Made by a program: the position numbers and the translations under genes
Shown here: positions 1 to 5,314 of the stretch, one piece after another
Layout: each line of letters begins with the position of its first letter
Position numbering within the stretch: position 1 is the stretch's first letter
Notes under the pieces: generated by a model
Told to the model about the DNA's origin: nothing
Seen by the model: only the letters and a program-made list of their open reading frames with translations
Database searches by the model: none
From: Armatimonadota bacterium
Lineage (GTDB): Bacteria > Armatimonadota > Zipacnadia > Zipacnadales > JABUFB01
Reading direction: 5' to 3'
Length of the DNA stretch: 7,520 nucleotides
NCBI GenBank assembly: GCA_018056145.1
Contig: JAGPGE010000275.1
Span: 1-7,520, forward strand

Positions 1-1
1 G

Positions 2-108
2 ACCCATCCCTCGCTCTTTCAGCCGAGCACCAAGCCATTCCCTTCTGAAAAGCCCTGGCACCTCTCGCTCCGGTTTTGGTCAACCCATCCCGCGCCTTGT
101 CCGAGCAC
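2..108. repeat. imperfect direct repeat downstream of the ClpX-like gene
   Basis: ACCCATCCC (2-10) followed by CCGAGCAC (23-30) recurs as ACCCATCCC (83-91) followed by CCGAGCAC (101-108). The spacers are 12 and 9 bases. The second copy abuts the 3' end of the ClpX-like gene, whose stop is at 120-118. This may be a degenerate short duplication. No terminator-like T-run is clear in 1-117. Confidence 0.4.
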
Positions 109-117
109 GATCTCCTG

Positions 118-1887
118 TCATTCTTCACCGCCCGTGTCGTCTCTCTCGGCGTATTTCCCCATCTGCTCGCGGGTATAGAGGCGCACGGCACGGTCGGGGT
201 CGTGGGTGACCATGTGCATCACCATCTCCCGGGCCACTGGGTTGTCCATGCGCCCCAGTATCCAGGCCGCGGCCCTGCGCCGGCGCGGGTCTGGGTGTCC
301 CGTGAGCCCGAGGATCTGGGGGAGGAGGAATGCGCCCGCGTGGAGCACCACGATCCGCGCGACCTCGTGCAGTTCGGGGGAAACCAGGGCTGAGAGGACC
401 GTCTGTATGCGCCTGTCGCCCGGGGTCAGCGGCTGCGCGTCGAATGCAGTAAGGAACCGCAATGCCCTCATCTCGGCGTCGATCTTCGCATCAGCAGCTT
501 CTTCGTCGTCTTCGTCCGTGAAATCAAGGTCGTCATCATCGTCGTCACAGAACGATCGCTGGCCCGCGCGGCCAGTGGTGACATCCTCCGGGCCGTCCTC
601 CTCCTGCATGTCCGGTTCGTCGTCGTCGAGAAAATCCTCTTCCGGGAGGTCCTCACAGAGCAGCAGCTCCAGCCAATTGGGCAGTGCCGGCTCTTCAGGA
701 AGCAAGTGCTCCGGAGCATGGACATCGAGCACTTCATCTGCTTCCGGGGGCACGACCTCATAGGTCCCGTCATCCAGTGCATCCTCCCGGAAGCGAAGCG
801 TCGAGCCAGCCTCCGCGGTGCCGGGAACCTCGAACATGGCCCGCCGGGTCGCTCGCGATACCAGGCTGTCCAAGGGGCGCGCCCCAAGCCCTGCGCTGGA
901 TGCAAGTCGCGCCGCACGCGACAGGAAATCCGCTGTAAACTCGACCCGCAGCCCTTCGAGAAAGGCCATCTCACGCAGGCGAGCGATGGGGCCACAGTGT
1001 TCCTGGTCGAGGATTCTCTGCAGGTCGCTCTCGTCCAGTTCGCGCAGGGCGATGATCGTGTTGAGACGCCCTGCGAGTTCCGGGCGTAGGCCGTAAGCGA
1101 TCAGGTCATCCGGCGTTACCTGGGACAGCAGGTTCGTGCGGGGCAGTTGGTCCAACTCGCACGTCGCACTGCCGGGGCCGAACCCGATGCGACCCGACTT
1201 GGGCCGGAGCCGCTCCCGCACGATCTCCTCCAGCCCCTCGAAAGCTCCGGCGGCAATAGTGCATAGCCCATGGGTCTCGAAAGGCCCCTGGTGGACTTCG
1301 CGGCGTTCGCGGGACGACCCCGTGTTGGCGAGATTGAGCCTGCGCCCTTCCAGCAGGGCAAGCAGTTCCACCTGGACATCATTGCCCCGGACGTCACGCC
1401 CATCGCTGGCCTGGGCGCGCAGCTTGTCCAGCTCGTCCAGGAAGAGAACGCCGCGCTGGGCATCGGCGACATCTCCTTCCGCGGCGACGATCAGATCCTG
1501 AACGGCGTCCACAGCCGAACGCCCTACGTAACCGGTGCCGCTGAGTTGGCCGCAATCCTCCGCGTGGAACGGGAGACCACAGATCCGCGCGAAGGCGCGC
1601 ACCATGTGGGTCTTGCCCACTCCCGTAGGGCCGATGAGGAGCACGGTGTCGCGCCATCTGGGCACGCAGGGGAGCCCCCGCTCGGAAGCCCGGGCCCGGA
1701 GCAGATGCTGGCGCATCACGGCCGCGAGTTCGCGAACAGCCGCGTCCTGACCGACCACGCTGCGCTGGACCGACAGGGCAAGTTCACGCGGACTGGGCAG
1801 TCGGCCCAGCAAGCGCCGCACGAAATCTGAACGCTGGTCGTCTGACGGTCTCGTGGAATCAGGCATGGGCATCATCCAGTCCTGCAT
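118..1887 (-). CDS. ClpX-like AAA+ unfoldase with acidic linker and HEAT-like C-terminal tail
   Basis: Probable ATP-driven protein unfoldase of the ClpX group. Residues are counted from the first ATG (1887). Seen: Walker A GPTGVGKT (86-93), pore loop GYVG (119-122), Walker B VLFLDE (147-152), an IGF motif (234-236) aligned with the ClpX loop that docks on ClpP, box VII GRLN (273-276) and sensor II GARPL (335-339). The N-terminal four-cysteine zinc domain of ClpX is absent. The RKH substrate loop is replaced by an Arg/Glu-rich stretch near 192-199. After the AAA+ core comes an Asp/Glu-rich linker (about 383-470, six Asp in a row at 448-453), then a helical region (about 495-580) that looks like HEAT or PBS-lyase repeats. 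The 589 residues compare with about 420 for ClpX. The ATG at 1872 has a better leader (AGGA, 7-base spacing) than 1887. It lies 25 bases after the 66-residue gene, probably in one operon. It is a ClpX paralogue rather than housekeeping clpX. Confidence 0.9.
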   Translation of the reverse strand: MQDWMMPMPDSTRPSDDQRSDFVRRLLGRLPSPRELALSVQRSVVGQDAAVRELAAVMRQHLLRARASERGLPCVPRWRDTVLLIGPTGVGKTHMVRAFARICGLPFHAEDCGQLSGTGYVGRSAVDAVQDLIVAAEGDVADAQRGVLFLDELDKLRAQASDGRDVRGNDVQVELLALLEGRRLNLANTGSSRERREVHQGPFETHGLCTIAAGAFEGLEEIVRERLRPKSGRIGFGPGSATCELDQLPRTNLLSQVTPDDLIAYGLRPELAGRLNTIIALRELDESDLQRILDQEHCGPIARLREMAFLEGLRVEFTADFLSRAARLASSAGLGARPLDSLVSRATRRAMFEVPGTAEAGSTLRFREDALDDGTYEVVPPEADEVLDVHAPEHLLPEEPALPNWLELLLCEDLPEEDFLDDDEPDMQEEDGPEDVTTGRAGQRSFCDDDDDDLDFTDEDDEEAADAKIDAEMRALRFLTAFDAQPLTPGDRRIQTVLSALVSPELHEVARIVVLHAGAFLLPQILGLTGHPDPRRRRAAAWILGRMDNPVAREMVMHMVTHDPDRAVRLYTREQMGKYAERDDTGGEE

Positions 1888-1912
1888 CCGTTCTGGTTCG
1901 TCTGTTGCGATC

Positions 1913-2113
1913 TCACCGCATGGCGTTGGCGATCTGCCGTTCGATGTCGGCGACTTGCCGGTCCAGGTCCGCGATGTCGCGTTCCGCCACGGATGCCTGG
2001 TACTCCCACCCGGTCAACTGCCGATAGCTGATGAGATCCCGGGTGCGGTTCGCTTTGCGTTGCAGCAGGCTGGCCTTGCGGCTCTGAAGGCTGGCGATCT
2101 GGTTGCTGGACAT
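1913..2113 (-). CDS. small coiled-coil protein, 66 residues, unknown function
   Basis: I do not recognise a family. The protein is short, charged and almost wholly helical in appearance. Residues 1-30 and 40-63 carry heptad-like spacing of Leu/Ile/Val/Ala among Arg, Gln, Asp and Glu, broken near residues 31-38 by an aromatic stretch (Tyr, Gly, Trp). That suggests a two-helix coiled coil or helical hairpin. There is no signal peptide, membrane segment or cysteine. The ATG at 2113 follows a purine-rich leader (GGAGAGGGGA, minus strand 2130-2121) with about 8 bases of spacing. It is the first gene after the minus-strand promoter at 2239-2208 and ends 25 bases before the ClpX-like gene. The arrangement suggests an adaptor, regulator or subunit of that ATPase, which is inference only. 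Confidence 0.8.
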   Translation of the reverse strand: MSSNQIASLQSRKASLLQRKANRTRDLISYRQLTGWEYQASVAERDIADLDRQVADIERQIANAMR

Positions 2114-2207
2114 GGGACGTTCCCCTCTCCCTCACTGAGTCCGGCTTGGACCCTCATGGCGGTCTGCACTCCCCCCCCGCCGCCACTGGCCCGTCTCATT
2201 TCACCGT

Positions 2208-2239
2208 GTTCTACGCGCCGGAAGTCCGAAGTGTGACAG
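2208..2239 (-). promoter_or_regulatory. promoter of the coiled-coil/ClpX-like unit: CTGTCACAC-N17-TAGAAC
   Basis: On the minus strand CTGTCACAC occupies 2239-2231, and TAGAAC begins at 2213 after 17 bases. The same nonamer and spacing stand before two other units in this window. A start about 7 bases beyond the TA-rich box would give a leader of about 88 bases before the ATG at 2113. The spacer shares GACYTCCG, at the same offset, with the copy at 4093. The leader also holds a run of eight G (complement of 2171-2178). Confidence 0.7.
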
Positions 2240-2318
2240 GTGGTCTCATCTTGCCTGAATCTCCCCGCTGTGCGAAACGAGCCCGCGTCACGCGGCACGT
2301 CGAAAAATGATCGTCTCG

Positions 2319-2350
2319 CTGTCACACTCTGCGCGCGGGGCACATATAAG
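2319..2350 (+). promoter_or_regulatory. promoter of the zinc-ribbon gene: CTGTCACAC-N17-TATAAG
   Basis: CTGTCACAC at 2319-2327 is followed after 17 bases by TATAAG at 2345-2350. This repeats, base for base in spacing, the elements at 2239-2208 (minus) and 4093-4124 (plus). Transcription starting near 2357 would leave a leader of about 70 bases before the ATG at 2429. The core TGTCACA is symmetrical around its central C (TGT-C-ACA), so a regulator site is an alternative to a sigma-factor -35 box. Confidence 0.75.
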
Positions 2351-2428
2351 AAGCTGTGCATCTTACCGTTGCGCGCCTTTTTGGGCGTCAGGCGACGAAT
2401 CACTCGGCGGCAGCCGGGAGGGACCCGC

Positions 2429-3139
2429 ATGCTCTGCAAGTCGTGCGGCGCCAGTTTTCCGCCAAAGGTGGACCGTTGCCCATATTGTGGAGCCGGGCGG
2501 CCACCCGCGCCCATAGGGGACGTCGGGAAGACGGGGAGTGTATGCCCGACCTGCTATTCGGCGCTGGTGAAAGTCCCCGAGAAGCGGGACTACTTCAAGA
2601 CGGTCACGCGGTACACCCAGCGGGCGCAGGAGATCCGGGCTGAGCATATTGCGGCCCATGAGAAGAGAGTGCGCGACTACCGGGAAGCTCACTCGGGCTG
2701 GGGCTGCGGGTGCTCCGTGGTGGCACTTGGGCTGTTTCTCATGTGGGTCGGTGGGGGTGCAAGCTTTCTGTCGCAGGTCGGGGTCTACTGTCTACTCGGC
2801 GGGGCAGCGTACGCGCTGTGCAAGTACGCCTATACCGAACTGACCCTCCCGAAGCAGCCGCCCTTCCCGGATGGGGCGGAAGAGACGGAAGAAGTGCAGG
2901 AGCTTGAGCGCACCCATTCCGGGATGATGCTGAAGTGCCTGAGTTGCGGGTGGGAAGACTGGGAGTTCAACTACAACGAGGGCGCCCAGGCAGCCGCACG
3001 GGCGGCGAAGGCGGCGAAGAAGCAGGCCAGGGCAGCGGAACGCGCTGCGGAAGCCGCGGAGCGCCAGGCGCAAGCCGCCCGCGACCAGGCGAATGCCCAG
3101 GAACAAATGCTTTGGGAGCAGCGACGTCGCGACGATTGA
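2429..3139 (+). CDS. zinc-ribbon protein with membrane hairpin and Ala-rich coiled-coil tail
   Basis: Predicted 236-residue membrane protein of unknown role. The ATG at 2429 is chosen because GGGAGGGA ends 5 bases before it; the frame is open further upstream, but that part covers the promoter. Seen: a complete N-terminal zinc ribbon (Cys3/Cys6 and Cys17/Cys20); a second CxxC at 39/42; a charged helix (about 51-88); two hydrophobic segments (about 95-114 and 116-133) joined by a short turn; an acidic stretch (146-160); a CxxC at 170/173; and an Ala/Lys/Arg/Glu helix (186-235) that looks like a coiled coil. The pairs at 39/42 and 170/173 could form one zinc site across the membrane hairpin, with both on the same side of the membrane. 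It is first in the plus-strand unit, 58 bases before the next gene. Zinc-ribbon membrane proteins often act in sensing or scaffolding, but nothing here fixes its role. Confidence 0.85.
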   Translation: MLCKSCGASFPPKVDRCPYCGAGRPPAPIGDVGKTGSVCPTCYSALVKVPEKRDYFKTVTRYTQRAQEIRAEHIAAHEKRVRDYREAHSGWGCGCSVVALGLFLMWVGGGASFLSQVGVYCLLGGAAYALCKYAYTELTLPKQPPFPDGAEETEEVQELERTHSGMMLKCLSCGWEDWEFNYNEGAQAAARAAKAAKKQARAAERAAEAAERQAQAARDQANAQEQMLWEQRRRDD

Positions 3140-3197
3140 GTCTCGGTGCTTGACCCCGGCACCTACGGTAAGACAAAGAAAACCTGGAGGAGCAGCA

Positions 3198-4049
3198 ATG
3201 AGCTTCAGAGACTTCGTCGAACGCCTCACCCCCGTCTACCCCCAGGAGAGGGACGAATGGGAGGAGATACTGAGTGACGAGTTGGTCGGCGAGGCCTTGC
3301 GTGACCCGGTGCTGTTCTGGTACCTGTCATCGGGTTTCGACACCCAGGCCCTGGCCTACTTCTCCGAGCACGACACCAGCCTGCGGTATCACACACCAAC
3401 CGTGGATGCCTTCATCTACTCCGACTACTCGTCGCGGACCTTCAACCGAATCCGGCAACACTATGACGCCCTGGACCCGGATGAGGTCGTTGTCTACAAG
3501 GACGACGGCCCCAGGCCGCGGACGGTGGATGAAGCGTTGCTGAGACTGCTGCAAGGCGAGTATGGACGGGAGCCAGAGGGGACAAGATCGTGGGTCGCGA
3601 TCGACCAGATGGTGCCCCTGCGTCTCTTCCCTGACGACGAGCGCAGCAAGCTGGCGGAGCGATACGCCAGGAATCGGGGCGGCCTTGGGTCGCCTCTGCG
3701 GCAAGATGGCTGGGACTTCGTCTACATCTCGGTGGTCTTCGAGAGCAGCTACTTCGGCGAGGAGCACTTCCCCATCCTTTGGAGCTCGGTGGAGAACTGG
3801 CTGCTGCTTCAGGAAGTCTGGATCCCGCACGATGTGCATTTCACATACCTTTGCGGGGTCTGCGACGGTTGCCGTAAGGGCGGCGCCTACAGGTGCGTCA
3901 ACGTGGAATACGCTGACTTCCTTCCCGTTCTGGGATCGCCGGGCTACTGGATCGCTGACCACTCAATCCCTCAAGGACAACATGTCGCCTCCTTCGGCTG
4001 GGGCCACTACGGCGGGAACAAGTCGGACATGGTTCAGCTCCGGCAGTAG
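3198..4049 (+). CDS. hypothetical protein with a four-cysteine cluster near the C-terminus
   Basis: I do not recognise this 283-residue protein. It appears soluble: no signal peptide or membrane segment is visible. It is acidic and rich in aromatic residues, with an N-terminal part dense in Tyr, Phe and Asp (about 35-100). A conserved-looking block at about 172-235 holds alternating hydrophobic strands, a Trp-rich helix (195-208) and the cluster C219-x2-C222-x2-C225-x7-C233. Histidines follow at 255, 262 and 270. The cluster could bind zinc or an iron-sulphur centre. The last 30 residues are rich in Gly, His and Trp. The ATG at 3198 has GGAGG (3186-3190) with 7 bases of spacing; earlier in-frame ATGs lie inside the preceding gene and lack this leader. 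The 58-base gap with no shared promoter element suggests cotranscription with the zinc-ribbon gene. Confidence 0.85.
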   Translation: MSFRDFVERLTPVYPQERDEWEEILSDELVGEALRDPVLFWYLSSGFDTQALAYFSEHDTSLRYHTPTVDAFIYSDYSSRTFNRIRQHYDALDPDEVVVYKDDGPRPRTVDEALLRLLQGEYGREPEGTRSWVAIDQMVPLRLFPDDERSKLAERYARNRGGLGSPLRQDGWDFVYISVVFESSYFGEEHFPILWSSVENWLLLQEVWIPHDVHFTYLCGVCDGCRKGGAYRCVNVEYADFLPVLGSPGYWIADHSIPQGQHVASFGWGHYGGNKSDMVQLRQ

Positions 4050-4092
4050 TGGCATGGGCGCATTGCCCGGCGATCCGCGGATGCAACGGGGG

Positions 4093-4124
4093 CTGTCACA
4101 CCCCAGACCTCCGCGGGCTATATA
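4093..4124 (+). promoter_or_regulatory. promoter of the ARPP-1 gene: CTGTCACAC-N17-TATATA
   Basis: CTGTCACAC at 4093-4101 is followed after 17 bases by TATATA at 4119-4124. It is the third copy of the shared element. It sits in the 110-base gap after the cysteine-cluster gene. A start near 4131 would give a leader of about 29 bases before the ATG at 4160. A perfect 10-base palindrome, ATCCGCGGAT (4073-4082), lies just upstream and could be a separate operator. Confidence 0.75.
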
Positions 4125-4159
4125 CGCAAAAGAGACGCACATCCCAGGAGGCACCACAG

Positions 4160-5098
4160 ATGAACGCACTGAAAGACCGCGTTGCCACGTTGCAGGTCGG
4201 CGAACCGATCGCCGCCGGGGACCTGGCGGTATTCCCGCTACTCGGAACCCCGCAGCCCGGACCGGACTACCTGACGCTTGATGAAGCGGTGGCACGGAAC
4301 GCCGTGGCGGTATCGGAGGTCGATGCCGCGGGCGTCGTGGGGCAGGTCGTCGCGAGGAACCTGGCCGCAACACTCATCTTGATCGTGGAGGGCGAGCAAC
4401 TGGTCGGCGCCAAGCAGAACCGCACTCTCAATACCTCGGTTCTGCTTGGACCTGGGCAGGAGGTCGCCATTCCCGTCAGCTGCACCGAGTCTGGGCGCTG
4501 GCACCACGTCTCCCGTGAGTTCCGCCCAAGCGCGAACTACTCACACCCGGAGATGCGCCGCCGCAAATCACGCAGCGTCAACGACTCCCTGCGTGCTCGC
4601 ATGGGCTTCCGCTCTGATCAGCATGCGGTCTGGCGTGAGGTCGACCGCGTGGCGGCGTGCCTCAGCGCTGCCTCAGTCACCAGCGACTACGAGCAGGTCC
4701 ACGAGGCCATGGGGCGTCTGCAGGAGGCGCGTTCAGGGCGTTTGGACGAAATCCGCTTGCCCGAAGATGCGCTTGGGGTGGTGGTCACCTGCCGGGGGAG
4801 GATCGAGGCGGCTGACCTGTTCGACCGCCACCGGACCTTGCAGCGCCTTTGGCCCAAGCTGGCGCGAGGTTACGCGCTCTGCGCGCTGGATCGTATGCAT
4901 GGTAGAGAGCCTGGTGAAGTGGGCATTCGCGCCGTCGCGCACTTCCTGGATTCTGCCGCTGCGGCGGCCGGTGAGCGATACCCATCGCCGGGAGTGGGGG
5001 AGACAGTGCGCATCGACGGCCCAGGCATCACCGGCGCCTGCCTGACCATGGGAGACCACCTCGTCCACGCGTCGGTCTTTGGCGTGGAGGAGGAGTGA
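4160..5098 (+). CDS. ARPP-1 (DUF6569-type) family protein
   Basis: This 312-residue protein matches, from memory, the bacterial ARPP-1 family, whose name stands for ARG and rhodanese-phosphatase-superfamily-associated protein. No biochemical activity is established to my knowledge. Recognised signatures: the opening LxxGxP (about 11-16) with a following FPL (25-27); YLTLDEA (37-43); a central block at 76-96 with VEGEQLVGAKQNR and NTSVLL; IPVSCTESGRW (104-114); a conserved VW (157-158) within a helical middle; DLFD (219-222); and WPKL (231-234). The protein is full length for such a domain, with no signal peptide or membrane segment. The central VSC and ExGRW residues look like a potential active or ligand site, which is inference. 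The ATG at 4160 follows AGGAGG with 8 bases of spacing. The gene has its own copy of the shared promoter element and may drive the downstream large gene, 51-212 bases on. Confidence 0.9.
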   Translation: MNALKDRVATLQVGEPIAAGDLAVFPLLGTPQPGPDYLTLDEAVARNAVAVSEVDAAGVVGQVVARNLAATLILIVEGEQLVGAKQNRTLNTSVLLGPGQEVAIPVSCTESGRWHHVSREFRPSANYSHPEMRRRKSRSVNDSLRARMGFRSDQHAVWREVDRVAACLSAASVTSDYEQVHEAMGRLQEARSGRLDEIRLPEDALGVVVTCRGRIEAADLFDRHRTLQRLWPKLARGYALCALDRMHGREPGEVGIRAVAHFLDSAAAAAGERYPSPGVGETVRIDGPGITGACLTMGDHLVHASVFGVEEE

Positions 5099-5149
5099 GC
5101 AGCCTCGCAGGTTAAGCCTTCCACCCTTGCACAGGAGGCCGGGCATCCT

Positions 5150-5314
5150 ATGCAGCGCATCAGAGGAGTAGTCGAAGGCATGCGCGAAATGGCCACACGG
5201 TCTGCACGGTTGCGGGGCGCCGCCGTCTCTTGCGCCCCGTCATACCTGCGTCGCTCGCACTCCGACCCGGTGCACAGACGGGGGGGACAGCCTTGTTCCT
5301 CGACCAATGCATGA
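5150..5314 (+). CDS. possible 54-residue leader reading frame overlapping the large gene
   Basis: A short frame opens with an ATG at 5150, preceded by AGGAGG (5133-5138) with rather long 11-base spacing, and ends in TGA at 5312-5314. Its stop overlaps the ATG of the large gene as ATGA, a classic arrangement for coupled translation. The product is Arg-rich (RIRG, TRSARLR, LRRS, HRR), with no recognised motif. Codons 44-46 read CGG GGG GGA across a run of seven G; a -1 slip there would join this frame to the large gene's frame. It could be a true small protein, a coupling leader, the real N-terminus of the large protein separated by a slip or a sequencing error, or chance. Coding status is uncertain. 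Confidence 0.35.
   Translation: MQRIRGVVEGMREMATRSARLRGAAVSCAPSYLRRSHSDPVHRRGGQPCSSTNA

Larger units (their letters stand above)
2114..2428. other. divergent intergenic region, no gene, two outward-facing promoters
   Basis: These 315 bases separate the minus-strand and plus-strand units. I find no convincing coding frame here. The region holds two copies of the shared promoter element pointing outward, with 79 bases between the two nonamers (2239 and 2319), and both leaders. In the plus-strand leader, around 2373-2388, is a short GC-rich stem around a run of five T, too weak to call a terminator. Confidence 0.7.

Noticed and set aside
483..548. Low-complexity GTC/ATC repeat
   Set aside because: It is explained by the Asp/Glu-rich linker coded on the minus strand, not by an independent repeat element.
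206..763. Plus-strand 185-residue Ser-rich frame
   Set aside because: It is antisense to the ClpX-like gene; its Ser runs are the complement of the Asp/Glu codons of the acidic linker. It has no leader and no family features.
2319..2350. Assignment of the shared element to ECF41/SigJ sigma factors
   Set aside because: TGTCACA fits my memory of that -35 box, but the downstream box here is TA-rich and the spacing differs, so the sigma factor is left unnamed.
2240..2428. N-terminal extension of the zinc-ribbon gene
   Set aside because: The frame is open but covers the promoter element and its leader, while the ATG at 2429 has a strong, well-spaced ribosome site and begins directly at the zinc ribbon.
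3093..3197. N-terminal extension of the cysteine-cluster gene
   Set aside because: It would overlap the end of the zinc-ribbon gene and lacks a leader; GGAGG before 3198 decides the start.
3327..3962. Minus-strand 211-residue frame
   Set aside because: Shadow of the cysteine-cluster gene, without a leader or recognisable domain.
4056..4068. Possible terminator hairpin GGGC-GCATT-GCCC after the cysteine-cluster gene
   Set aside because: Only a four-base-pair stem and no following T-run; too weak to call a terminator.
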